64,000 bases of DNA from JAGNRR01 sp964612525 (GCA_964612525.1 CAZTCQ010000001.1:8056-72055); one strand, 5' to 3'; positions 25,769-35,224 are shown, numbered from the stretch's first letter. The notes: generated from the letters alone by a model not told the origin. Made by a program: numbers and translations.

Positions 25769-28700
25769 TTAATCTTTTTTAATGACTTTAAATATTTCTT
25801 TATCTATCGAAAGAATATAAACACCTGAGGCAAGCTGACCTAGGTCAAGGTGATTTTGAATCGATTGAAACGTGCCATTTAAAATTTCTTGACCAATTTG
25901 ATTTCTCAAAGAGTATTTATGTGACTCTTGTTTTTCAAAGTTTATGTGTAATCTATCGCTCGTTGGATTCGGAAATATATTCACTGCTAAATCATTATTC
26001 AATGACTGAACTTGAAGCGGCCGACCATCGTTTTTCAATAGAATTTTATAATCTTCTACCTCTCCATACTGCGAGCCACAAGGCCGCGGCGTGGTGCCCC
26101 AATGAGACAATCGTATTCGCATTGTAACCGTATCATTGTCCACACAATCCCAAGGAACCGAAAACTGATTGACTACATTATTTGTGGCTGTGTCGATAAA
26201 CCAAAGTACTTCCTCATCAGGAGTAAATTCTCGGTTGCCGTCAAAATCAATCCAAGCCGCATAGTCATTTCTGGCCCAACTTGTATTCGCCGAAATGTCC
26301 AAGCTGTAAGTTGAATCAGCCTTTAGAGTAACTACAGGATTGGAGTATAAGGTGTAGCCATCATTAGTAGAGCTATTGTTGATAGATTCAAAAACAACAT
26401 CTGTGATAAAATAATTCCCATCACGGTCATGTCCTGTTGCACCGCAATATTCAAAGGGTTGCTGCGTATACATGAATTTATACGTCTCAGAAGTGTCATT
26501 AGAACTTCCTACAGCCACAACCTTAAAATAAACTTTTGTTCCCACGGCCACATTAGGAATTGGAGTAACCGTTTGCCAAGTAGAGTCAAATGAATTGGTC
26601 ATGGCAATCTGGTTTCCAAAAATGGGAGAGCCCGTTGACCATTCTAGATAAACGTTACTCAATGTTTGCTGATAAGAAATTTTACTACTTACCGTTTGAT
26701 CCACTCCAATTTTAGGACGGTCTGTTGTAGGGGGGGAAGTAATTGTAGTATGCACAATAGCCGGGTAGTCTTCTCTACCTACTAAACTATACTCCCATAG
26801 TCCGCGACCCCAAGTGGCTGCTTTTAGTGTATTACTGCCGTAATTAATGTTCAATTCTCTTACACTTACATTTGGTAAGTTTGTGTTATACAAAGACCAG
26901 GTAGTCGACCCCATAGGCATAGTATAAACACCAATTTCAGCTCCTACATAAATATTTCGAGCAGGAGTATGATCTACAGTGATAGAACGAATGGGCATAC
27001 TGCCTAAATTATGAGTAATGTTGGACCAAAGGGTACCGCCATTTGTACTCATGTAAATTTTTCTGTTGTCAGCATTAAAATGCCCAAACACAACAAAAAT
27101 GGTTTCATCGTCTTGAGGGTCAAAAGCAATATCTTCGATATTGTAAGTAGGTAAGTTATTTTTTATGCTTACAAACGTTTGTCCACCATCCACAGATTTA
27201 GCAATAGAAGAATTTCGAGCAATTACAATAATGTTAGAATTGTTTTCAGCAATGGCGGCATGTTTTATATTACCCGTAAAAGTGGCAGGCTTTCCTAAGT
27301 TGATATGATTGTCACCAAAATCTTCTGATTTGTAAATCGAATCTCGAAAATCATAAACCACCATGTGATTATTAGGATCAAAGGCTAGGGGAGCAATCCA
27401 ATCGGCCGCGTTACTACCCGCTGGTGATCCGCCACCTTGTGAAATACCACCATTGGTAGTTCGTCTTCGATTTCCAAATTGTACACTACCCATAAACCAG
27501 TCTTCATTCAAAGGGTGAACAATGGCTTCCATACCATCCGCACCGTAAAATTCTACCCAACCATCTTGAATGCTCACACTCGTTCCATTATCCTGTGAGC
27601 CACAAACCACTTTATAATGATTGCTTTGACTCACACCTATTCTATAGTTTTCTCTGATGCCAATTTTGTCACTCAGTATTTGCCACGTGATTCCGTTATC
27701 TGTACTTTTTGTCAAAAAACCATCGGTAGTTACATAAAATACTCCATTCAAACATTTGGCATTTCTTACATCCGCATGAATATAATCAGTACTTGTTCTG
27801 TAACTATTCTGTAAACCATTTCCTGCACCGTTTGTGTTTCCCAACGACCAATAAGTTACCTGATTAAAGTTTTTTCCACCGTCTGTGCTTTGTTCCAAAT
27901 CAACGTAACCATATATCATTACTGAAGTATCTAGATCACTTACAGCAAATCCTCGGCAAGACTGAGCGGGATTACTCATAAAGTCAAAACTAGCTCCGGC
28001 GTCCGTTGATTTCCATACGCCATTAGAAGTAGCTGCATACAAACAGGAGGGACAATCAGCACTTGTTGAAATTTCTAAATTTGTAGTATTATTATTTCCT
28101 ACCAAAGTAGCCGTGCTAGAAAACGTAAGACCTAAATCAGTTGATTTTAAAATCACGTTTCTAAACTGACTTTCATTATTGTACATATAAATTACATTGT
28201 CGTCCGTAGGGTGAAATGCAAAATCAGTAATATCATTTGGATTGTAGAGCTGAGTCCAAGTTTGTAAATTATCATCTGATCTGAATAGACCGCTTGACGT
28301 TCCTACAAAAACAAGGTTAGGCACACGAGGATGGTACACGATTTCATAAATTTTGAAAAAAGAGCCTAAGCCGCCTAAGTTAATCGTGGTAGGATTAAAA
28401 TTTGTTTGCGACCAAGTGTTGGCTCCATCAACACTTCTGTAGATACCATGAGAAATACCATTTTGAGCATTCTGCACATTGATTAAAATGGAGTCAGGGT
28501 TTGTTGGGGAAACAGAGAAAGTATTTACCCCAGAGGCGAATAAGTTATCTGTATTTCCGCTGCTCCAAGTCTGACCGGCATCATTGGACTTCCAAAGCCC
28601 CCCGCTACGGGAACCTAAATATATTCTATTTGGATTGGTAGGCGCCACGTGCATATCCTCAATACGACCTAAACCAGCAGCGTAATGACCAGTTATACTA

Positions 28701-29044
28701 TCAATAGAAACAGGGCCCACTTCATTCCAACCGTTAGGAAATAATTTATGGCTACTACCGTAGTTGGTAATGAATTTTTCATACTGCTTAGATACGAAAT
28801 AAGGATCAACGCTACTTCTATCTCCGCTCGGGTAGTATTTAAACTCGTTCGCTTCTTTCCAACGCTGAAATGGTTTCCAGCCACTTCCTTTTTTTTCTTT
28901 ATCAATCGTTTTAAAATAACTTTCTGCTGCTTCGCAAACAGTATAAAAATTTACACTTGGATTGTGCATCATTTTTTTATAAGATGGATTTTGGGCCAAA
29001 GCGGCCGTACTAATAAAACAAAGGAATACTAATATTTTTTTCAT
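25769..29044 (-). CDS. Large secreted sortilin-like propeller protein with GEVED domain and T9SS sorting domain
   Basis: 1091 residues. Signal peptide (MKKILVFLCFISTAALAQ), then two propeller-like blocks up to about residue 750 with many BNR boxes (KSNDAGQTWSSG, RSDDNLQTWTQL, KSTDAGASFDFM, STNGGTLWSNI). A short Fn3-like linker follows, then a GEVED-type domain at about 880-1010 (AWIDFDGNREFTPDEEV ... SQYGEVEDYKI). The chain ends in a type A sorting domain (NIFPNPTSDRLHINFE to VIKKD). It is therefore a T9SS cargo displayed on or released from the surface. It lies 14 bases after a lipoprotein gene and 18 before the nucleotidyltransferase-like gene. Function unknown; sialidase activity is not implied by BNR boxes alone. 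Confidence 0.82.
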   Translation of the reverse strand: MKKILVFLCFISTAALAQNPSYKKMMHNPSVNFYTVCEAAESYFKTIDKEKKGSGWKPFQRWKEANEFKYYPSGDRSSVDPYFVSKQYEKFITNYGSSHKLFPNGWNEVGPVSIDSITGHYAAGLGRIEDMHVAPTNPNRIYLGSRSGGLWKSNDAGQTWSSGNTDNLFASGVNTFSVSPTNPDSILINVQNAQNGISHGIYRSVDGANTWSQTNFNPTTINLGGLGSFFKIYEIVYHPRVPNLVFVGTSSGLFRSDDNLQTWTQLYNPNDITDFAFHPTDDNVIYMYNNESQFRNVILKSTDLGLTFSSTATLVGNNNTTNLEISTSADCPSCLYAATSNGVWKSTDAGASFDFMSNPAQSCRGFAVSDLDTSVMIYGYVDLEQSTDGGKNFNQVTYWSLGNTNGAGNGLQNSYRTSTDYIHADVRNAKCLNGVFYVTTDGFLTKSTDNGITWQILSDKIGIRENYRIGVSQSNHYKVVCGSQDNGTSVSIQDGWVEFYGADGMEAIVHPLNEDWFMGSVQFGNRRRTTNGGISQGGGSPAGSNAADWIAPLAFDPNNHMVVYDFRDSIYKSEDFGDNHINLGKPATFTGNIKHAAIAENNSNIIVIARNSSIAKSVDGGQTFVSIKNNLPTYNIEDIAFDPQDDETIFVVFGHFNADNRKIYMSTNGGTLWSNITHNLGSMPIRSITVDHTPARNIYVGAEIGVYTMPMGSTTWSLYNTNLPNVSVRELNINYGSNTLKAATWGRGLWEYSLVGREDYPAIVHTTITSPPTTDRPKIGVDQTVSSKISYQQTLSNVYLEWSTGSPIFGNQIAMTNSFDSTWQTVTPIPNVAVGTKVYFKVVAVGSSNDTSETYKFMYTQQPFEYCGATGHDRDGNYFITDVVFESINNSSTNDGYTLYSNPVVTLKADSTYSLDISANTSWARNDYAAWIDFDGNREFTPDEEVLWFIDTATNNVVNQFSVPWDCVDNDTVTMRIRLSHWGTTPRPCGSQYGEVEDYKILLKNDGRPLQVQSLNNDLAVNIFPNPTSDRLHINFEKQESHKYSLRNQIGQEILNGTFQSIQNHLDLGQLASGVYILSIDKEIFKVIKKD

Positions 29045-29058
29045 TTAATTTTAAATTA

Positions 29059-29460
29059 CTAGGGCAAATAAAGTGGACTCTTAGGATTAATGTTTTTTAT
29101 TATTTTTTTAAATGCCTGGCCTTCCTTGCTGAAGTATAGAATGGCCTCTTCATTGCCATTAGCATTCTGGTTTTTAGCATGATTAGCGTTTAGGCGCAAA
29201 CGCATTCTGTTACTACTCACATTAACCGGAGTAGTGACTCCTCGGAAAACAATGCTATCCATATTTACACTTTGTGCAACAGCATTTTCAAAATTGATTT
29301 TCAAATAATCAAAAGTTGTACCCCCTTGTTGACCAGGAATTTCTTTTTGCGTAAAGGCTTCTTTCAATACTAGGTTTTTATCCATTGTATACAGTTTTGG
29401 AGTACAGCCTACTATACCGCCAAAGCCGATCATAGTAAGTAAAAATAGTAATTTGCTCAT
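29059..29460 (-). CDS. Small lipoprotein of unknown function
   Basis: 133 residues. The signal ends in a lipobox (GIVGC, Cys19), so it should be a lipoprotein. The mature part is a short beta-rich domain with no family I recognise; VNMDSIVFRGVTTPVNVSSN and NEEAILYFSKEGQAFKKI suggest a single Ig-like sandwich. It begins 10 bases after the sirtuin gene and ends 14 bases before the large propeller gene, so it is co-transcribed with both. A weak TAnnTTTA box lies five bases before its ATG. Confidence 0.6.
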   Translation of the reverse strand: MSKLLFLLTMIGFGGIVGCTPKLYTMDKNLVLKEAFTQKEIPGQQGGTTFDYLKINFENAVAQSVNMDSIVFRGVTTPVNVSSNRMRLRLNANHAKNQNANGNEEAILYFSKEGQAFKKIIKNINPKSPLYLP

Positions 29461-29470
29461 GGTGGTAAAA

Positions 29471-30160
29471 TTAAACCTTATTCATCAATAAATCCACAAC
29501 TCGTTTTACACCAATAGTTGCCTTTTCAGTGTAGCTTTCTATATGATTCTGGGATGCTACATTCGGTAGATTTTTATCAATTAAGTAGATAGGAATTTCT
29601 TTTCGCACATAATTAACCAAGCCTGCAGCGGGATACACCTGTAAACTAGTGCCGACGATTATCAGGATATCTGCTTGTTGACAAAGTGCGATAGCCTTAT
29701 CCATCATCGGTACCGCTTCGCCAAACCAAACGATAAAAGGACGCAATTGATGACCATCCGGTGACAATTCTCCCAAAGAAATATCTCCCTGAATGGGGAA
29801 GGTTAGCTCTTTATTGATCGCGCTGCACATTTTAAATATTTCACCGTGGAGGTGACATACGTTTGAGCTACCCGCTCTTTCGTGAAGATCGTCAATATTT
29901 TGAGTTACTATAGCCACGTCAAATTGATCCTCTAATCTTACTAATTCTGTGTGAGCCGCATTGGGTTCAACATTAGTAATGTTTTTTCGTCTTTCGTTAT
30001 AAAATCGAAGTACGAGTTCTGGGTTTCTTTCAAATGCTTCAGGAGTAGCCACGTCATGGATGTCATGATTCTCCCAAAGACCATCGCCGTCCCGAAAAGT
30101 TTGAATACCACTTTCTGCACTGATACCTGCACCACTCAGGACTACTATTTTTTTCTTCAT
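29471..30160 (-). CDS. cobB: NAD-dependent protein deacylase, sirtuin family
   Basis: 229 residues, small for bacterial sirtuins. Core motifs are VVLSGAGISAESGIQTFRD at residues 6-24, TQNIDDLHERAG at about 95-106, the catalytic His in CHLHGE at about 113, and IIVGTSLQVYPAAGLV at about 178. It removes acetyl or longer acyl groups from lysine using NAD+. The usual two CxxC pairs of the zinc ribbon are missing: after HLHGE there is only one Cys (FKMCSAIN), so this belongs to the zinc-less short form seen in Bacteroidota. It leads the minus-strand run, with -7-like boxes in the 88-base gap shared with the divergent PD40 gene. Confidence 0.9.
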   Translation of the reverse strand: MKKKIVVLSGAGISAESGIQTFRDGDGLWENHDIHDVATPEAFERNPELVLRFYNERRKNITNVEPNAAHTELVRLEDQFDVAIVTQNIDDLHERAGSSNVCHLHGEIFKMCSAINKELTFPIQGDISLGELSPDGHQLRPFIVWFGEAVPMMDKAIALCQQADILIIVGTSLQVYPAAGLVNYVRKEIPIYLIDKNLPNVASQNHIESYTEKATIGVKRVVDLLMNKV

Positions 30161-30274
30161 AGATTATTAAATATAAAAATAGTTCAACTAGCAACAGGCA
30201 CATTGAAGATATTTTGTCTAAAATCAAGACACAATTTGAAATTCATCAATGAAGCCTCCCTTAGTTTTTTCCAT

Positions 30275-30282
30275 TACTTTTG
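30275..30282 (+). promoter_or_regulatory. -7 promoter box (TACTTTTG) of the PD40 gene
   Basis: Perfect TAnnTTTG, 14 bases before the ATG at 30297. It lies downstream of the other in-frame ATG (30249), so translation should start at 30297. Confidence 0.6.
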
Positions 30283-30296
30283 ATTTGCTTTTAAAA

Positions 30297-32210
30297 ATGT
30301 TCAGCGGTCGTTACATTTTATGGATTTTATTTTTTGTTCTTTCGGGGCTGAGTAGTGCTGCGCAAAAAAATAGTTCCACCTGTGAGAGTTTAGTAAAACG
30401 GAAAAAAGTTTCCAAAGCCATAAAATGTTACGAAGATTGGCTAAAAACTCACCCCCAAAATGTAAAAGCGAGTTGTCGCTTGGCAGAACTTTATTACAAT
30501 CAGTCAGATATTTCTAAAACTAAAAAATATGCTACCCGAGCAGCTAACTTAAATGCGAATGATGCCTATGATCCACTGTATTATTTAGCCAGAAAAATGT
30601 CCTTCAAACGAGATAATACCAATGCCGTTTTTGTGTTAGACTTGCTAGCCAATCGTGTTTCTGAAGTGAGTAAAAAGGAAAAAATCGCAGCATTGAAAGG
30701 GAACTATTTACTTCAGAAATATGAACTGAAACAGCCTAGGTATAATGTGCTTTTACTAAACGTCGGTGACAGTATTAATACTATAGATGCGGAATATTTA
30801 CCGAGCTTATCGCTCGATGGAAACACCATGGTCTTTACACGAAGAATTCAAGGCGCCAATGAAGATTTTTTCATTACCACTAAAGATTCAAATGGTGTTT
30901 GGACCCAAGCGCAGAACTTGGGTTACCCGCCCAATACTGGATATCCTGACGGTGCTGCTAAGCTGAGTGCAGACGGCAATTATCTGTTTTTTACTCGTTG
31001 TGATATGCGTAGCCCAAACGGATACGAACGCGGAGGTTGCGATTTGGTTTTTTGTTATCGCACGGGTCAAAAAAATGGTAAGATAATTTGGAGTGACCCT
31101 CAGTATTTTAAATACACAATTAACACAGTTTTTTACGAAGGGCAACCTTGTTTAAGTAGTGACAATAAAGATCTTTATTTTGTAAGTGATCGAGAAGGAG
31201 GCGTGGGTGGAAAAGATATTTATGTATCTCATTTTGTAAATAATTTTTGGACCAAGCCCGAAAATTTAGGTCCTCAAATTAATACGACAGGAGACGAAAC
31301 TACTCCCTTTATTCACCCGGATAATGAGACGCTTTATTTTGCTAGCACGGGTCATCCAAATTTGGGTGGGGCCGATATTTTTATGAGTCGTAAAATGTCG
31401 GATAAAAAATGGCAACGAGCTCTTAATCTAGGCGCACCTATAAATTCTGATCAACGAGATGGTGGCATAACGATTAATGCAAAAGGAGATTTGGGTTACT
31501 TAGGAACGGAGCGAGCTGGTAGTAGAGGGAAGCTAGACATTTACAGTTTTGAATTGTACGAAGGCATTCGACCCATACCGACTCTTTGTTTAAAGGGAAA
31601 AGTCTTTGACAAAAAAACGAAGGACATTTACACGGAAGAAAAGATAAGATTCGCAAAATGGCCGAGTAATTCAACGCTAACTGAAAATAAATCGAATAAA
31701 GGAGATGCGAGTTATACTCAGGCGCTGCATCTAGGGCAGCAGTATTTACTCACCGTAAATCATCCGGGCTATCGGCCGTTTTATAAAATAGTGGACTTGC
31801 GAAAAGATACATTTTCAGATAATGTGATTCAAAATATTCGGCTACGCATGCCGGGCTTAATTGACACCTTGGAGACGTATCGACTTTACTTAGATTCGGC
31901 TGACCAGTTCACAGAAGAATCTAAAAAGTTGTTTGAAAAAATTAAGGCTAAGGTGCCGCTTTGGTTGGAAGATTCTGCTCAGATAAAATTGTATATGCAA
32001 ACATATTACTACTATGGAGATAGCGATACGGATAAGGTTTCCTACACCTATTTCAAAAGGCGGTATGAGAAAGCAAGAGAGATTCGAAATCAAATGCTTG
32101 AGGCTCATTTTCCTGAATCAAATTCTATACTTCGAATTGACCCTTTTATCTGGCGCGACGAAACTGAAAGTTTAAATTACATTGAAATGAAATTTGTAGA
32201 GTTTTATTAG
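30297..32210 (+). CDS. Exported TPR/PD40 beta-propeller protein without OmpA domain
   Basis: 637 residues from 30297, the ATG that begins a signal peptide (MFSGRYILWILFFVLSGLSSAAQ) and follows a promoter box. Residues about 30-150 are TPR-like helices (AIKCYEDWLKTHPQNVKASC). Then several WD40-like PD40 repeats follow (YLPSLSLDGNTMVFTRRI, AKLSADGNYLFFTR, PCLSSDNKDLYFVSDREGG, PFIHPDNETLYFASTGHPNL). A small sandwich domain (LKGKVFDKKTKDIYTEEK) comes next, then a helical tail. This order is that of the PorE/Pal-like envelope proteins of T9SS organisms, but the C-terminal OmpA peptidoglycan-binding domain is missing and replaced by about 110 helical residues. Probably periplasmic. Role in secretion is possible only. 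Confidence 0.75.
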   Translation: MFSGRYILWILFFVLSGLSSAAQKNSSTCESLVKRKKVSKAIKCYEDWLKTHPQNVKASCRLAELYYNQSDISKTKKYATRAANLNANDAYDPLYYLARKMSFKRDNTNAVFVLDLLANRVSEVSKKEKIAALKGNYLLQKYELKQPRYNVLLLNVGDSINTIDAEYLPSLSLDGNTMVFTRRIQGANEDFFITTKDSNGVWTQAQNLGYPPNTGYPDGAAKLSADGNYLFFTRCDMRSPNGYERGGCDLVFCYRTGQKNGKIIWSDPQYFKYTINTVFYEGQPCLSSDNKDLYFVSDREGGVGGKDIYVSHFVNNFWTKPENLGPQINTTGDETTPFIHPDNETLYFASTGHPNLGGADIFMSRKMSDKKWQRALNLGAPINSDQRDGGITINAKGDLGYLGTERAGSRGKLDIYSFELYEGIRPIPTLCLKGKVFDKKTKDIYTEEKIRFAKWPSNSTLTENKSNKGDASYTQALHLGQQYLLTVNHPGYRPFYKIVDLRKDTFSDNVIQNIRLRMPGLIDTLETYRLYLDSADQFTEESKKLFEKIKAKVPLWLEDSAQIKLYMQTYYYYGDSDTDKVSYTYFKRRYEKAREIRNQMLEAHFPESNSILRIDPFIWRDETESLNYIEMKFVEFY

Positions 32211-32241
32211 CATTCCTCAAGATTAGAAACGAAAGCTAAAG

Positions 32242-32249
32242 TACCTTTG
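32242..32249 (+). promoter_or_regulatory. -7 promoter box (TACCTTTG) of the FMN reductase gene
   Basis: Perfect TAnnTTTG seven bases before the ATG at 32257. It predicts a leader of only a few bases. Confidence 0.55.
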
Positions 32250-32256
32250 CTTCCTT

Positions 32257-32754
32257 ATGATTACGATTATGGCAGGAACCAATAGAGAGGGGAGTAATAC
32301 CTTAAAAGTAGCCAAAGAGTATCAACGTTTTTTTGAGAAGGAAGAGGTGGAAACCACCTTGTTTTCGCTCGAAAAAATTGATATGCTTAAACGAAATGCT
32401 GATTTTATATCCCTAGAAGAAACTTACCTGAAGCCTGCCGAGAAATTTGTTTTTGTACTTCCAGAATATAATGGAGCCTTTCCGGGTATTTTCAAGTTGA
32501 TGATTGATATGTCAGAAATAGCAAGCTGTTGGCCAGATAAAAAAGTAATGTTGGTAGGTTTAGCAACTGGCCGAGCCGGTAATTTAAGAGGGCTAGATAT
32601 CATGACCAATATTTGTAATTATATTAAAATGGAAGTGCTGCCCAATAAAATTCCATTGTCGAGTATTAGTTCTGAATTAGAAAATAATCAGTTTATAAAA
32701 GAGGATACTATCGAAGCGATTCAAAATCAAATCAAACAGTTCATATCTTTTTAG
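32257..32754 (+). CDS. NADPH-dependent FMN reductase family protein
   Basis: 165 residues, flavodoxin-like fold. The N-terminus ITIMAGTNREGSNTLKVA matches the phosphate-binding loop of NADPH-dependent FMN reductases, and FVLPEYNGAFPGIFKLMID at about 69-87 is the conserved YNxxxPGxLKNxID flavin-binding region. Such enzymes transfer hydride from NAD(P)H through bound FMN to quinones, azo compounds or metals. The true substrate is unknown. The membrane phosphoesterase gene starts one base after its stop, so they form an operon driven from the short-leader promoter just upstream. Confidence 0.88.
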   Translation: MITIMAGTNREGSNTLKVAKEYQRFFEKEEVETTLFSLEKIDMLKRNADFISLEETYLKPAEKFVFVLPEYNGAFPGIFKLMIDMSEIASCWPDKKVMLVGLATGRAGNLRGLDIMTNICNYIKMEVLPNKIPLSSISSELENNQFIKEDTIEAIQNQIKQFISF

Positions 32755-32755
32755 A

Positions 32756-34006
32756 ATGAGAAAATTTCCGATCCTCAAAGCACTTGTTGTTTTAATCAGC
32801 ATTGTTTTGATCGAGTGTTTGGCCTATCTGGCTGTGGATAGATTCACAGATGTTCATGGAGAGACCGTGGGTTTGTTTGTCAAAACTTTTTATTTAATTC
32901 TAACCGCAATTTGGCTCTCAGTCTTTTTTCTTTTTTCACGTTTACGCAATTCCAATAGAACGAATAGTCTTGTCAATTTCGGCTTAGTTTTTTTTATGGC
33001 TTTTTTCGTTTTGAAGGCAGTCTTAGCCCTTTTCAGATTATTGGATGAGCTAAAAAGATTCATCTGTTGGCTCGGGAGTTTTTTATACGATGCATCGGAT
33101 TTACCCTCCTGGCTATCAGAAGGCTTAACTTCATCGTACTTCATGTGGACGTTGGGTTGGGTTGTGGGAGCCATAGTCTTTTTCTCATTTTTCTATGGCA
33201 TAGCTAATCGCCATCGCTACAAGGTGCAACACCTCACGCTTTTATTTAAAAACTTGCCCAAGAGTTTTGACGGGTTCAAGATTATTCAACTTTCGGACAT
33301 TCATAGTGGAAGTTTTACAAACATGGCGGGTGTACAAAAGGGTGTAGATCTTGTCAACGGCTTAGCAGCCGATTTGGTTTTGTTTACTGGGGACTTAGTG
33401 AATAACAAAGCTGATGAAATGCAAGATTATCTTGATGTTTTTAAAAAAATACAAAGTACACAGGGCGTTTATTCCATATTAGGAAATCACGATTACGGCG
33501 ACTATCACCAATGGAAAAAACCTGAGGAGAAAGTGCGAAATTTACAGCAATTAAAGTCTATGCAAGAATCAATGGGCTGGCGTTTATTATTGGACGAAAA
33601 TGTTCAAATAGAAAAAAATGGTGAGACTATCAGTTTAATTGGTGTTGAAAATATTAGTTCATCATTTAATAGTTACGGTAATCTATCGAATGCTTATCGA
33701 GGAGCGGAAAATTCGACCTTTAAAATTTTAATGAGTCACGATCCGAGCCATTGGAGCAAGGAAGTAATCAAAGATTTTAAAGATATAGACTTAACCTTGA
33801 GTGGACATACTCATGGCTTTCAATTCGGGATAGAAATGTTTGGAATAAAATGGAGCCCGGCCAAATACATTTACAAACAATGGGCAGGTTTGTATCAGGA
33901 AGGTCAGCAGTTTATTTATGTAAATAGAGGCTTCGGATTTTTAGGCTATCCGGGGCGGGTTGGGATTCTACCGGAAATAACTCTGATTACGCTTCAGTCG
34001 GAATAG
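32756..34006 (+). CDS. Membrane-anchored metallophosphoesterase (YkuE-like)
   Basis: 416 residues. Four hydrophobic segments lie in the first 150 residues. The calcineurin-like phosphoesterase domain follows with the full metal set: QLSDIHSGSF (about 178), FTGDLVN (about 207), GNHDYG (about 242), MSHDPSHW (about 325) and SGHTHGFQFG (about 344). YkuE-type enzymes of this shape act near the membrane; for some, dephosphorylation of lipids such as UDP-diacylglucosamine is known. Here the substrate is open. It is co-transcribed with the FMN reductase gene. Its stop and that of ribE, convergent, are three bases apart. Confidence 0.88.
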   Translation: MRKFPILKALVVLISIVLIECLAYLAVDRFTDVHGETVGLFVKTFYLILTAIWLSVFFLFSRLRNSNRTNSLVNFGLVFFMAFFVLKAVLALFRLLDELKRFICWLGSFLYDASDLPSWLSEGLTSSYFMWTLGWVVGAIVFFSFFYGIANRHRYKVQHLTLLFKNLPKSFDGFKIIQLSDIHSGSFTNMAGVQKGVDLVNGLAADLVLFTGDLVNNKADEMQDYLDVFKKIQSTQGVYSILGNHDYGDYHQWKKPEEKVRNLQQLKSMQESMGWRLLLDENVQIEKNGETISLIGVENISSSFNSYGNLSNAYRGAENSTFKILMSHDPSHWSKEVIKDFKDIDLTLSGHTHGFQFGIEMFGIKWSPAKYIYKQWAGLYQEGQQFIYVNRGFGFLGYPGRVGILPEITLITLQSE

Positions 34007-34009
34007 ATT

Positions 34010-34597
34010 TTATTTCAAACTTAAATTCCGTTGCAAGTATTTTCCTAAAATATCAAACTCTAAATTTACTGCATCGTTCACTGCTAAGTTTTTAAAGCAA
34101 GTATTATCATATGTGTACGGAATAATAGTTACTTGGAAACTATGCTGTCCTACATTGTAACAGGTCAGACTCACACCATTTATAACTATCGAACCTTTTT
34201 CAACCATCAAGGCTGCGAAAGAAGCGTCAAACAAAAAAGTGTAGATGCGATTACCGTCTTCATCAACAACATTGGTGCATTTTCCAACCGTATCTACATG
34301 ACCTTGCACAATATGCCCGTCAAGTCGGTCGCTCAATTTTATGCCTCGCTCTAAATTGACTTCTTCGTTTTTTTTCCAATTTCCAATGGTTGTTTTGTCA
34401 AGGGTCTCTTGCACGGCACAAACTGTGAATTGATCATTTTCAATATGGGTAATCGTTAAACAAATTCCGTTGTGCGCCAAAGATTGATCCACTTTTAACT
34501 CCTTCGCTAATTCAGATTGAAGCGTCAAAATCAGTTGATTGGGTTTCTTTTCGACCTCAATCACTTTGCCTAGCGTTTCTATAATTCCAGTAAACAT
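34010..34597 (-). CDS. ribE: Riboflavin synthase, alpha subunit
   Basis: 195 residues, made of two similar lumazine-binding halves. Each half has its signature: MFTGIIETLGKV with HNGICLTITHI in the first, and HIVQGHVDTVGKC with INGVSLTCYNV in the second. It dismutates two 6,7-dimethyl-8-ribityllumazine molecules into riboflavin and the pyrimidinedione precursor, the last step of riboflavin synthesis in the cytosol. It begins one base after the stop of the upstream lipoprotein gene, so it is expressed from that promoter. Slightly shorter than the E. coli enzyme but with all parts present. Confidence 0.96.
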   Translation of the reverse strand: MFTGIIETLGKVIEVEKKPNQLILTLQSELAKELKVDQSLAHNGICLTITHIENDQFTVCAVQETLDKTTIGNWKKNEEVNLERGIKLSDRLDGHIVQGHVDTVGKCTNVVDEDGNRIYTFLFDASFAALMVEKGSIVINGVSLTCYNVGQHSFQVTIIPYTYDNTCFKNLAVNDAVNLEFDILGKYLQRNLSLK

Positions 34598-34598
34598 A

Positions 34599-35120
34599 TT
34601 ATTGCTTTACAAATTTTGCTTTGTGAGTCGTGGTACCTGTATCCGTAATCACGGAATAATTCATAAAAAATGTGGAAGTGTCTGATACTCCAACTTTCAT
34701 TCCACTCCCCGCAATGGTGTCAGTTGCTCTACAAAATATTTGACCGTCTCCTACGATGGTGTCTATTGTAAAAGTCAAAAAGCGCGAGGCAGTCAGTTTA
34801 ACGTTTGCGTTACACCTTCCTATAATCTCGAATCGCGTAGAATCTATTTTGTTGATGGTAGAAAATACAGAATCATAAGCGATAACTGCTCCGTTATCAT
34901 TTAGGGTAGAATCTTGCCAAACGTAATTCCCTTCAAACACATCGGCAGGGTAGAAGCATTGTGAATTATCAGGTACGCCCGGAAAGCCCCAATTAAAGTT
35001 AATCGCCGCGGGGTCATTGCAATAGGGATTGTTAATCCTAGGATCTGTAATAGGCTCAGGATCCTCATAGGGCTTACAAGCCGCAATGAGAAGTAGGAAA
35101 AAAAATATACTATTCCGCAT
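34599..35120 (-). CDS. Small lipoprotein of unknown function
   Basis: 173 residues from the ATG at 35120, preferred over a start at 35231. It begins a classic lipoprotein signal (MRNSIFFFLLLIAAC, Cys15) and a perfect -7 box lies just before it. Mature part: an Asn/Pro/Asp-rich linker with YCNDPAAINFNWGFPGVPDNSQCFYP, which recalls the repeated thrombospondin-like Cys motifs of Bacteroidota secreted proteins, then a lipocalin-like beta-strand domain (GNYVWQDSTLND ... RFLTFTIDTIVGDGQIF). No family recognised with certainty. It is the promoter-proximal gene for ribE, an odd pairing. Confidence 0.6.
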   Translation of the reverse strand: MRNSIFFFLLLIAACKPYEDPEPITDPRINNPYCNDPAAINFNWGFPGVPDNSQCFYPADVFEGNYVWQDSTLNDNGAVIAYDSVFSTINKIDSTRFEIIGRCNANVKLTASRFLTFTIDTIVGDGQIFCRATDTIAGSGMKVGVSDTSTFFMNYSVITDTGTTTHKAKFVKQ

Positions 35121-35129
35121 AAAGAAAAG

Positions 35130-35137
35130 CAAAGTTA
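35130..35137 (-). promoter_or_regulatory. -7 promoter box (TAACTTTG) of the lipoprotein-ribE unit
   Basis: Perfect TAnnTTTG on the minus strand, nine bases before the ATG at 35120 and inside the longer reading frame that is therefore rejected. Confidence 0.55.
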
Positions 35138-35224
35138 GACCCAAACCACTAGCTAGAAAGCTTAAAATAGCTCTAATATTGTTTGTGAACTGCTTGATAA
35201 GAACGAAACATTCCATTTCATTTT

